Assembly: GCA_038025085.1 (NCBI GenBank)
Contig: CM076141.1
Coordinates: 23,436,501-23,500,500 of the forward strand
Direction: 5' to 3'
Source: Tetragonia tetragonoides
Taxonomy: Eukaryota > Streptophyta > Magnoliopsida > Caryophyllales > Aizoaceae
Length of the DNA stretch: 64,000 nucleotides
The notes under the pieces: generated by a model
What the model was told of the DNA's origin: nothing
What the model saw: the letters and a program-made list of their open reading frames with translations, nothing else
Databases searched by the model: none
Part shown: positions 13,178 to 25,672 of the stretch, one piece after another
Numbering within the stretch: position 1 is the first letter of the stretch
Layout: each line of letters begins with the position of its first letter
Translations under genes and position numbers: made by a program

Positions 13178-15541
13178 TTGAGTTCTTTTGTGTTGTTTAT
13201 TAAGAGAAAATAAACAAATACTTTGTTTGCATTCATTTGAGTGTGAAATAACACCAGGGTTGTTTAGAAGTACAAACAAGCTTCAACTCAGGCTTTTGAA
13301 TGCATTTACGCGTTTTAAAAGATTATACGAGTAGGGTGAAATAGATTTGATTTCTTTTGTGTAGTATATTAAGAGAAAGCAACCAAATGTTTTGTTTGCA
13401 TTCTTTTGAGTATGAAACTACACCAAGAATGTGTTAAATTACAAACAAGCTTCAACTCAAGCTTTTGAATGCATTTACGCGTTTTAAAAGCTCATGCGAG
13501 TAGGGTGAAAGAGATTTGAGTTCTTTTGTGTTGTATATTAAGAGAAAGCATCCAAATACTTTGTTTGCATTCATTTGAGTATGAAACTACACCTAGGATG
13601 TTTACAAGTACGAACAAGCTTCAACTCAAGCTGTTGAATGAATTTAGGCGTTTTAAAAGCTCATACGAGTAGGGTGAAAAAGATTTGAGTTCTTTTGTGT
13701 TGTATATTAAGAGAAAGCATCCAAATACTTTGTTTGCATTCATTTGAGTGTGAAACTACTCCTAGGATGTTTACAGTTAGAAACAAGCTTCAACTCAAGC
13801 TTTTGAATGCATTTACGCGTTTTAAAAGCTCATACGAGTAGGGTGAAAGAGATTTGAGCTCTTTTGTGTTGTATATTAAGAGAAAGCATCCAAATACTTT
13901 GTTTCCATTCATTTAAGTGTGAAACTACACCTAGGATGTTTACAAGTACAAACAAGCTTCAACTCAAGCTTTTGAATGCATTTACGCATTTTAAAAGCTC
14001 ATACGAGTAGGGTGAAAGAGATTTGAGTTCTTTTGTGTTGTATATTAAGAAAAAGCATCCAAATACTTTGTTTCCATTCATTTAAGTGTGAAACTACACC
14101 TAGGATGTTTACAAGTACAAACAAGCTTCAACTCAAGCTTTTGAATGTATTTACGCGTTTTAAAAGCTCATACGAGTAGGGTGAAAGAGATTTGAGTTCT
14201 TTTGTGTTGTATAGTAAGAGAAAGCATCCAAATACTTTGTTTGCATTCATTTGAGTGTGAAACTACACCTAGGAAGTTTACAATTACAAACAAGCTTCAA
14301 CTCAAGCTTTTGAATGTATTTACGCGTTTTAACAGCTCTTACGACTAGGGTGATAGAAATTGAGTTCTTTTGTGTTGTATATTAAGAGAAAATAAACAAA
14401 TACTTTGTTTGCATTCATTTGAGTGTGAAATAACACCAGGGTTGTTTAGAAGTACAAACAAGCTTCAACTCAAGCTTTTGAATGCATTTACGCGTTTTAA
14501 AAGGTCATACGAGTAGGGTGAAATAGATTTGATTTCTTTTGTGTTGTATATTAAGAGAAAGCACCCAAATGTTTTGTTTGCATTCTTTTGAGTATGAAAC
14601 TACACCAAGAATGTGTTAAATTACAAACAAGCTTCAACTCAAGCTTTTGAATGCATTTACGCGTTTTAAAAGCTCATGCGAGTAGGGTGAAAGAGATTTG
14701 AGTTCTTTTGTGTTGTATATTAAGAGAAAGCATCCAAATACTTTGTTTGCATTCATTTGAGTATGAAACTACACCTAGGATGTTTACATGTACAAACAAG
14801 CTTCAACTCAAGCTGTTGAATGAATTTAGGCGTTTTAAAAGCTGATACGAGTAGGGTGAAAGAGATTTGAGTTCTTTTGTGTTGTATATTAAGTGAAAGC
14901 ATCCAAATACTTTGTTTTCATTCATTTGAGTGTGAAACTACACCTAGGATGTTTACAGTTACAAACAAGCTTCAACTCAAGCTTTTGAATGCATTTACGC
15001 GTTTTAAAAGCTCATACGAGTAGGGTGAAAGAGATTTGAGCTCTTTTGTGTTGTATATTAAGAGAAAGCATCCAAATACTTTGTTTCCATTCATTTAAGT
15101 GTGAAACTACACCTAGGATGTTTACAAGTACAAACAAGCTTCAACTCAAGCTTTTGAATGCATTTACGCGTTTCAAAAGCTCATACGAGTAGGAAGAAAG
15201 AGATTTGAGTTCTTTTGTGTTGTATATTAAGAAAAAGCATCCAAATACTTTGTTTTCATTCATTTAAGTGTGAAACTACACCTAGGATGTTTACAAGTAC
15301 AAACAAGATTCAACTCAAGCTGTTGAATGAATTTAGGCGTTTTAAAAGCTCATACGAGTAGGGTGAAAAAGATTTGAGTTCTTTTGTGTTGTATAGTAAG
15401 AGAAAGCATCCAAATACTTTGTTTGCATTCATTTGAGTGTGAAACTACACCTAGGAAGTTTACAAGTACAAACAAGCTTCAACTCAAGCTTTTGAATGTA
15501 TTTACGCGTTTTAACAGCTCTTACGACTAGGGTGATAGAAA

Positions 15542-16216
15542 TTGAGTTCTTTTGTGTTGTATATTAAGAGAAAATAAACAAATACTTTGTTTGCATTCAT
15601 TTGAGTGTGAAATAACACCAGGGTTGTTTAGAAGTACAAACAAGCTTCAACTCAAGCTTTTGAATGCATTTACGCGTTTTAAAAGCTCATACGAGTAGGG
15701 TGAAAGAGATTTGAGCTCTTTTGTGATGTATATTAAGAGAAAGCATCCAAATACTTTGTTTCCATTCATTTAAGTGTGAAACTACACCTAGGATGTTTAC
15801 AAGTACAAACAAGCTTCAACTCAAGCTTTTGAATGCATTTACGCATTTTAAAAGCTCATACGAGTAGGGTGAAAGAGATTTGAGTTCTTTTGTGTTGTAT
15901 ATTAAGAAAAAGCATCCAAATACTTTGTTTCCATTCATTTAAGTGTGAAACTACACCTAGGATGTTTACAAGTACAAACAAGCTTCAACTCAAGCTTTTG
16001 AATGTATTTACGCGTTTTAAAAGCTCATACGAGTAGGGTGAAAGAGATTTGAGTTCTTTTGTGTTGTATAGTAAGAGAAAGCATCCAAATACTTTGTTTG
16101 CATTCATTTGAGTGTGAAACTACACCTAGGAAGTTTACAAGTACAAACAAGCTTCAACTCAAGCTTTTGAATGTATTTACGCGTTTTAACAGCTCTTACG
16201 ACTAGGGTGATAGAAA
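15542..16216. repeat. 4-monomer HOR variant (internal deletion of a beta 7-mer)
   Basis: The unit is 675 bp. The A monomer is followed directly by the GAGCTC monomer and the last two monomers of a beta unit, so monomers 2-4 are missing in register. It carries the private variant CTTTTGTGATGTATATT, also seen in the beta units starting at 22,127 and 23,309 but not in the neighbouring beta units. This ties it to that sublineage. Confidence 0.85.
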
Positions 16217-19200
16217 TTGAGTTCTTTTGTGTTGTATATTAAGAGAAAATAAACAAATACTTTGTTTGCATTCATTTGAGTGTGAAATAACACCAGGGTT
16301 GTTTAGAAGTACAAACAAGCTTCAACTCAAGCTTTTGAATGCATTTACGCGTTTTAAAAGGTCATACGAGTAGGGTGAAATAGATTTGATTTCTTTTGTG
16401 TTGTATATTAAGAGAAAGCACCCAAATGTTTTGTTTGCATTCTTTTGAGTATGAAACTACACCAAGAATGTGTTAAATTACAAACAAGCTTCAACTCAAG
16501 CTTTTGAATGCATTTACGCGTTTTAAAAGCTCATGCGAGTAGGGTGAAAGAGATTTGAGTTCTTTTGTGTTGTATATTAAGAGAAAGCATCCAAATACTT
16601 TGTTTGCATTCATTTGAGTATGAAACTACACCTAGGATGTTTACAAGTACAAACAAGCTTCAACTCAAGCTGTTGAATGAATTTAGGCGTTTTAAAAGCT
16701 CATACGAGTAGGGTGAAAAAGATTTGAGTTCTTTTGTGTTGTATATTAAGAGAAAGCATCCAAATACTTTGTTTGCATTCATTTGAGTGTGAAACTACTC
16801 CTAGGATGTTTACAGTTACAAACAAGCTTCAACTCAAGCTTTTGAATGCATTTATGCGTTTTAAAAGCTCATACGAGTAGGGTGAAAGAGATTTGAGCTC
16901 TTTTGTGTTGTATATTAAGAGAAAGCATCCAAATACTTTGTTTCCATTCATTTAAGTGTGAAACTACACCTAGGATGTTTACAAGTACAAACAAGCTTCA
17001 ACTCAAGCTTTTGAATGCATTTACGCATTTTAAAAGCTCATACGAGTAGGGTGAAAGAGATTTGAGTTCTTTTGTGTTGTATATTAAGAAAAAGCATCCA
17101 AATACTTTGTTTCCATTCATTTAAGTGTGAAACTACACCTAGGATGTTTACAAGTACAAACAAGCTTCAACTCAAGCTTTTGAATGCATTTACGCGTTTT
17201 AAAAGCTCATACGAGTAGGGTGAAAGAGATTTGAGTTCTTTTGTGTTGTATAGTAAGAGAAAGCATCCAAATACTTTGTTTGCATTCATTTGAGTGTGAA
17301 ACTACACCTAGGAAGTTTACAAGTACAAACAAGCTTCAACTCAAGCTTTTGAATGTATTTACGCGTTTTAACAGCTCTTACGACTAGGGTGATCGAAATT
17401 GAGTTCTTTTGTGTTGTATATTAAGAGAAAATAAACAAATACTTTGTTTGCATTCATTTGAGTGTGAAATAACACCAGGGTTGTTTAGAAGTACAAACAA
17501 GCTTCAACTCAAGCTTTTGAATGCATTTACGCGTTTTAAAAGGTCATACGAGTAGGGTGAAATAGATTTGATTTCTTTTGTGTTGTATATTAAGAGAAAG
17601 CACCCAAATGTTTTGTTTGCATTCTTTTGAGTATGAAACTACACCAAGAATGTGTTAAATTACAAACAAGCTTCAACTCAAGCTTTTGAATGCATTTACG
17701 CGTTTTAAAAGCTCATGCGAGTAGGGTGAAAGAGATTTGAGTTCTTTTGTGTTGTATATTAAGAGAAAGCATCCAAATACTTTGTTTGCATTCATTTGAG
17801 TATGAAACTACACCTAGGATGTTTACAAGTACAAACAAGCTTCAACTCAAGCTGTTGAATGAATTTAGGCGTTTTAAAAGCTGATACGAGTAGGGTGAAA
17901 GAGATTTGAGTTCTTTTGTGTTGTATATTAAGTGAAAGCATCCAAATAGTTTGTTTTCATTCATTTGAGTGTGAAACTACACCTAGGATGTTTACAGTTA
18001 CAAACAAGCTTCAACTCAAGCTTTTGAATGCATTTACGCGTTTTAAAAGCTCATACGAGTAGGGTGAAAGAGATTTGAGCTCTTTTGTGTTGTATATTAA
18101 GAGAAAGCATCCAAATACTTTGTTTCCATTCATTTAAGTGTGAAACTACACCTAGGATGTTTACAAGTACAAACAAGCTTCAACTCAAGCTTTTGAATGC
18201 ATTTACGCGTTTCAAAAGCTCATACGAGTAGGAAGAAAGAGATTTGAGTTCTTTTGTGTTGTATATTAAGAAAAAGCATCCAAATACTTTGTTTTCATTC
18301 ATTTAAGTGTGAAACTACACCTAGGATGTTTACAAGTACAAACAAGCTTCAACTCAAGCTGTTGAATGAATTTAGGCGTTTTAAAAGCTCATACGAGTAG
18401 GGTGAAAAAGATTTGAGTTCTTTTGTGTTGTATAGTAAGAGAAAGCATCCAAATACTTTGTTTGCATTCATTTGAGTGTGAAACTACACCTAGGAAGTTT
18501 ACAAGTACAAACAAGCTTCAACTCAAGCTTTTGAATGTATTTACGCGTTTTAACAGCTCTTACGACTAGGGTGATAGAAATTGAGTTCTTTTGTGTTGTA
18601 TATTAAGAGAAAATAAACAAATACTTTGTTTGCATTCATTTGAGTGTGAAATAACACCAGGGTTGTTTAGAAGTACAAACAAGCTTCAACTCAAGCTTTT
18701 GAATGCATTTACGCGTTTTAAAAGGTCATACGAGTAGGGTGAAATAGATTTGATTTCTTTTGTGTTGTATATTAAGAGAAAGCACCCAAATGTTTTGTTT
18801 GCATTCTTTTGAGTATGAAACTACACCAAGAATGTGTTAAATTACAAACAAGCTTCAACTCAAGCTTTTGAATGCATTTACGCGTTTTAAAAGCTCATGC
18901 GAGTAGGGTGAAAGAGATTTGAGTTCTTTTGTGTTGTATATTAAGAGAAAGCATCCAAATACTTTGTTTGCATTCATTTGAGTATGAAACTACACCTAGG
19001 ATGTTTACAAGTACAAACAAGCTTCAACTCAAGCTGTTGAATGAATTTAGGCGTTTTAAAAGCTCATACGAGTAGGGTGAAAAAGATTTGAGTTCTTTTG
19101 TGTTGTATATTAAGAGAAAGCATCCAAATACTTTGTTTGCATTCATTTGAGTGTGAAACTACTCCTAGGATGTTTACAGTTACAAACAAGCTTCAACTCA

Positions 19201-20944
19201 AGCTTTTGAATGCATTTATGCGTTTTAAAAGCTCATACGAGTAGGGTGAAAGAGATTTGAGCTCTTTTGTGTTGTATATTAAGAGAAAGCATCCAAATAC
19301 TTTGTTTCCATTCATTTAAGTGTGAAACTACACCTAGGATGTTTACAAGTACAAACAAGCTTCAACTCAAGCTTTTGAATGCATTTACGCATTTTAAAAG
19401 CTCATACGAGTAGGGTGAAAGAGATTTGAGTTCTTTTGTGTTGTATATTAAGAAAAAGCATCCAAATACTTTGTTTCCATTCATTTAAGTGTGAAACTAC
19501 ACCTAGGATGTTTACAAGTACAAACAAGCTTCAACTCAAGCTTTTGAATGTATTTACGCGTTTTAAAAGCTCATACGAGTAGGGTGAAAGAGATTTGAGT
19601 TCTTTTGTGTTGTATAGTAAGAGAAAGCATCCAAATACTTTGTTTGCATTCATTTGAGTGTGAAACTACACCTAGGAAGTTTACAAGTACAAACAAGCTT
19701 CAACTCAAGCTTTTGAATGTATTTACGCGTTTTAACAGCTCTTACGACTAGGGTGATAGAAATTGAGTTCTTTTGTGTTGTATATTAAGAGAAAATAAAC
19801 AAATACTTTGTTTGCATTCATTTGAGTGTGAAATAACACCAGGGTTGTTTAGAAGTACAAACAAGCTTCAACTCAAGCTTTTGAATGCATTTACGCGTTT
19901 TAAAAGGTCATACGAGTAGGGTGAAATAGATTTGATTTCTTTTGTGTTGTATATTAAGAGAAAGCACCCAAATGTTTTGTTTGCATTCTTTTGAGTATGA
20001 AACTACACCAAGAATGTGTTAAATTACAAACAAGCTTCAACTCAAGCTTTTGAATGCATTTACGCGTTTTAAAAGCTCATGCGAGTAGGGTGAAAGAGAT
20101 TTGAGTTCTTTTGTGTTGTATATTAAGAGAAAGCATCCAAATACTTTGTTTGCATTCATTTGAGTATGAAACTACACCTAGGATGTTTACAAGTACAAAC
20201 AAGCTTCAACTCAAGCTGTTGAATGAATTTAGGCGTTTTAAAAGCTGATACGAGTAGGGTGAAAAAGATTTGAGTTCTTTTGTGTTGTATATTAAGTGAA
20301 AGCATCCAAATACTTTGTTTTCATTCATTTGAGTGTGAAACTACACCTAGGATGTTTACAGTTACAAACAAGCTTCAACTCAAGCTTTTGAATGCATTTA
20401 CGCGTTTTAAAAGCTCATACGAGTAGGGTGAAAGAGATTTGAGCTCTTTTGTGTTGTATATTAAGAGAAAGCATCCAAATACTTTGTTTCCATTCATTTA
20501 AGTGTGAAACTACACCTAGGATGTTTACAAGTACAAACAAGCTTCAACTCAAGCTTTTGAATGCATTTACGCGTTTCAAAAGCTCATACGAGTAGGAAGA
20601 AAGAGATTTGAGTTCTTTTGTGTTGTATATTAAGAAAAAGCATCCAAATACTTTGTTTTCATTCATTTAAGTGTGAAACTACACCTAGGATGTTTACAAG
20701 TACAAACAAGCTTCAACTCAAGCTGTTGAATGAATTTAGGCGTTTTAAAAGCTCATACGAGTAGGGTGAAAAAGATTTGAGTTCTTTTGTGTTGTATAGT
20801 AAGAGAAAGCATCCAAATACTTTGTTTGCATTCATTTGAGTGTGAAACTACACCTAGGAAGTTTACAAGTACAAACAAGCTTCAACTCAAGCTTTTGAAT
20901 GTATTTACGCGTTTTAACAGCTCTTACGACTAGGGTGATAGAAA
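16217..20944. repeat. Two tandem copies of a 14-monomer beta-alpha dimer (2,364 bp)
   Basis: Units start at 16,217 (beta), 17,399 (alpha), 18,581 (beta) and 19,763 (alpha), with a further beta at 20,945. The three beta copies share TGCATTTATGCG where other beta units have TGCATTTACGCG. So the amplified unit here is effectively 14 monomers, a second level of hierarchy above the 7-mer. Confidence 0.8.
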
Positions 20945-23900
20945 TTGAGTTCTTTTGTGTTGTATATTAAGAGAAAATAAAAAAATACTTTGTTTGCATT
21001 CATTTGAGTGTGAAATAACACCAGGGTTGTTTAGAAGTACAAACAAGCTTCAACTCAAGCTTTTGAATGCATTTACGCGTTTTAAAAGGTCATACGAGTA
21101 GGGTGAAATAGATTTGATTTCTTTTGTGTTGTATATTAAGAGAAAGCACCCAAATGTTTTGTTTGCATTCTTTTGAGTATGAAACTACACCAAGAATGTG
21201 TTAAATTACAAACAAGCTTCAACTCAAGCTTTTGAATGCATTTACGCGTTTTAAAAGCTCATGCGAGTAGGGTGAAAGAGATTTGAGTTCTTTTGTGTTG
21301 TATATTAAGAGAAAGCATCCAAATACTTTGTTTGCATTCATTTGAGTATGAAACTACACCTAGGATGTTTACAAGTACAAACAAGCTTCAACTCAAGCTG
21401 TTGAATGAATTTAGGCGTTTTAAAAGCTCATACGAGTAGGGTGAAAAAGATTTAAGTTCTTTTGTGTTGTATATTAAGAGAAAGCATCCAAATACTTTGT
21501 TTGCATTCATTTGAGTGTGAAACTACTCCTAGGATGTTTACAGTTACAAACAAGCTTCAACTCAAGCTTTTGAATGCATTTATGCGTTTTAAAAGCTCAT
21601 ACGAGTAGGGTGAAAGAGATTTGAGCTCTTTTGTGTTGTATATTAAGAGAAAGCATCCAAATACTTTGTTTCCATTCATTTAAGTGTGAAACTACACCTA
21701 GGATGTTTACAAGTACAAACAAGCTTCAACTCAAGCTTTTGAATGCATTTACGCATTTTAAAAGCTCATACGAGTAGGGTGAAAGAGATTTGAGTTCTTT
21801 TGTGTTGTATATTAAGAAAAAGCATCCAAATACTTTGTTTCCATTCATTTAAGTGTGAAACTACACCTAGGATGTTTACAAGTAGAAACAAGCTTCAACT
21901 CAAGCTTTTGAATGTATTTACGCGTTTTAAAAGCTCATACGAGTAGGGTGAAAGAGATTTGAGTTCTTTTGTGTTGTATAGTAAGAGAAAGCATCCAAAT
22001 ACTTTGTTTGCATTCATTTGAGTGTGAAACTACACCTAGGAAGTTTACAAGTACAAACAAGCTTCAACTCAAGCTTTTGAATGTATTTACGCGTTTTAAC
22101 AGCTCTTACGACTAGGGTGATAGAAATTGAGTTCTTTTGTGTTGTATATTAAGAGAAAATAAACAAATACTTTGTTTGCATTCATTTGAGTGTGAAATAA
22201 CACCAGGGTTGTTTAGAAGTACAAACAAGCTTCAACTCAAGCTTTTGAATGCATTTACGCGTTTTAAAAGGTCATACGAGTAGGGTGAAATAGATTTGAT
22301 TTCTTTTGTGTTGTATATTAAGAGAAAGCACCCAAATGTTTTGTTTGCATTCTTTTGAGTATGAAACTACACCAAGAATGTGTTAAATTACAAACAAGCT
22401 TCAACTCAAGCTTTTGAATGCATTTACGCGTTTTAAAAGCTCATGCGAGTAGGGTGAAAGAGATTTGAGTTCTTTTGTGTTGTATATTAAGAGAAAGCAT
22501 CCAAATAGTTTGTTTGCATTCATTTGAGTATGAAACTACACCTAGGATGTTTACAAGTACAAACAAGCTTCAACTCAAGCTGTTGAATGAATTTAGGCGT
22601 TTTAAAAGCTCATACGAGTAGGGTGAAAAAGATTTGAGTTCTTTTGTGTTGTATATTAAGAGAAAGCATCCAAATACTTTGTTTGCATTCATTTGAGTGT
22701 GAAACTACTCCTAGGATGTTTACAGTTACAAACAAGCTTCAACTCAAGCTTTTGAATGCATTTACGCGTTTTAAAAGCTCATACGAGTAGGGTGAAAGAG
22801 ATTTGAGCTCTTTTGTGATGTATATTAAGAGAAAGCATCCAAATACTTTGTTTCCATTCATTTAAGTGTGAAACTACACCTAGGATGTTTACAAGTACAA
22901 ACAAGCTTCAACTCAAGCTTTTGAATGCATTTACGCATTTTAAAAGCTCATACGAGTAGGGTGAAAGAGATTTGAGTTCTTTTGTGTTGTATATTAAGAA
23001 AAAGCATCCAAATACTTTGTTTCCATTCATTTAAGTGTGAAACTACACCTAGGATGTTTACAAGTACAAACAAGCTTCAACTCAAGCTTTTGAATGTATT
23101 TACGCGTTTTAAAAGCTCATACGAGTAGGGTGAAAGAGATTTGAGTTCTTTTGTGTTGTATAGTAAGAGAAAGCATCCAAATACTTTGTTTGCATTCATT
23201 TGAGTGTGAAACTACACCTAGGAAGTTTACAAGTACAAACAAGCTTCAACTCAAGCTTTTGAATGTATTTACGCGTTTTAACAGCTCTTACGACTAGGGT
23301 GATAGAAATTGAGTTCTTTTGTGTTGTATATTAAGAGAAAATAAACAAATACTTTGTTTGCATTCATTTGAGTGTGAAATAACACCAGGGTTGTTTAGAA
23401 GTACAAACAAGCTTCAACTCAAGCTTTTGAATGCATTTACGCGTTTTAAAAGGTCATACGAGTAGGGTGAAATAGATTTGATTTCTTTTGTGTTGTATAT
23501 TAAGAGAAAGCACCCAAATGTTTTGTTTGCATTCTTTTGAGTATGAAACTACACCAAGAATGTGTTAAATTACAAACAAGCTTCAACTCAAGCTTTTGAA
23601 TGCATTTACGCGTTTTAAAAGCTCATGCGAGTAGGGTGAAAGAGATTTGAGTTCTTTTGTGTTGTATATTAAGAGAAAGCATGCAAATACTTTGTTTGCA
23701 TTCATTTGAGTATGAAACTACACCTAGGATGTTTACAAGTACAAACAAGCTTCAACTCAAGCTGTTGAATGAATGTAGGCGTTTTAAAAGCTCATACGAG
23801 TAGGGTGAAAAAGATTTGAGTTCTTTTGTGTTGTATATTAAGAGAAAGCATCCAAATACTTTGTTTGCATTCATTTGAGTGTGAAACTACTCCTAGGATG

Positions 23901-25672
23901 TTTACAGTTACAAACAAGCTTCAACTCAAGCTTTTGAATGCATTTACGCGTTTTAAAAGCTCATACGAGTAGGGTGAAAGAGATTTGAGCTCTTTTGTGA
24001 TGTATATTAAGAGAAAGCATCCAAATACTTTGTTTCCATTCATTTAAGTGTGAAACTACACCTAGGATGTTTACAAGTACAAACAAGCTTCAACTCAAGC
24101 TTTTGAATGCATTTACGCATTTTAAAAGCTCATACGAGTAGGGTGAAAGAGATTTGAGTTCTTTTGTGTTGTATATTAAGAAAAAGCATCCAAATACTTT
24201 GTTTCCATTCATTTAAGTGTGAAACTACACCTAGGATGTTTACAAGTACAAACAAGCTTCAACTCAAGCTTTTGAATGTATTTACGCGTTTTAAAAGCTC
24301 ATACGAGTAGGGTGAAAGAGATTTGAGTTCTTTTGTGTTGTATAGTAAGAGAAAGCATCCAAATACTTTGTTTGCATTCATTTGAGTGTGAAACTACACC
24401 TAGGAAGTTTACAAGTACAAAGAAGCTTCAACTCAAGCTTTTGAATGTATTTACGCGTTTTAACAGCTCTTACGACTAGGGTGATAGAAATTGAGTTCTT
24501 TTGTGTTGTATATTAAGAGAAAATAAACAAATACTTTGTTTGCATTCATTTGAGTATGAAATAACACCAGGGTTGTTTAGAAGTACAAACAAGCTTCAAC
24601 TCAAGCTTTTGAATGCATTTACGCGTTTTAAAAGGTCATACGAGTAGGGTGAAATAGATTTGATTTCTTTTGTGTTGTATATTAAGAGAAAGCACCCAAA
24701 TGTTTTGTTTGCATTCTTTTGAGTATGAAACTACACCAAGAATGAGTTAAATTACAAACAAGCTTCAACTCAAGCTTTTAAATGCATTTACGCGTTTTAA
24801 AAGCTCATGCGAGTAGGGTGAAAGAGATTTGAGTTCTTTTGTGTTGTATATTAAGAGAAAGCATCCAAATACTTTGTTTGCATTCATTTGAGTATGAAAC
24901 TACACCTAGGATGTTTACAAGTACAAACAAGCTTCAACTCAAGCTGTTGAATGAATTTAGGCGTTTGAAAAGCTGATACGAGTAGGGTGAAAGAGATTTG
25001 AGTTCTTTTGTGTTGTATATTAAGTGAAAGCATCCAAATACTTTGTTATCATTCATTTGAGTGTGAAACTACACCTAGGATGTTTACAGTTACAAACAAG
25101 CTTCAACTCAAGCTTTTGAATGCATTTACGCGTTTTAAAAGCTCATACGAGTAGGGTGAAAGAGATTTGAGCTCTTTTGTGTTGTATATTAAGAGAAAGC
25201 ATCCAAATACTTTGTTTCCATTCATTTAAGTGTGAAACTACACCTAGGATGTTTACAAGTACAAACAAGCTTCAACTCAAGCTTTTGAATGCATTTACGC
25301 GTTTCAAAAGCTCATACGAGTAGGAAGAAAGAGATTTGAGTTCTTTTGTGTTGTATATTAAGAAAAAGCATCCAAATACTTTGTTTTCATTCATTTAAGT
25401 GTGAAACTACACCTAGGATGTTTACAAGTACAAACAAGCTTCAACTCAAGCTGTTGAATGAATTTAGGCGTTTTAAAAGCTCATACGAGTAGGGTGAAAA
25501 AGATTTGAGTTCTTTTGTGTTGTATAGTAAGAGAAAGCATCCAAATACTTTGTTTGCATTCATTTGAGTGTGAAACTACACCTAGGAAGTTTACAAGTAC
25601 AAACAAGCTTCAACTCAAGCTTTTGAATGTATTTACGCGTTTTAACAGCTCTTACGACTAGGGTGATAGAAA

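Larger units (their letters stand above)
13178..25672. repeat. Regular 7-mer HOR core, 1,182-bp unit
   Basis: A monomers start at 13,178, 14,360, 15,542, 16,217, 17,399, 18,581, 19,763, 20,945, 22,127, 23,309 and 24,491, and the next is at 25,673. Ten of the eleven spacings are exactly 1,182 bp and one is 675 bp. Two 7-mer kinds share monomers A, B and C. Beta units then have ACTACTCC and a plain run of monomers. Alpha units have GCTGATACGAG, TTAAGTGAAAGC and GAGTAGGAAGAAAG. The order is beta, alpha, 4-mer, beta, alpha, beta, alpha, beta, beta, beta, alpha. Copies differ by only a few substitutions, so this looks like the most recently homogenised part of the array. Confidence 0.92.
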
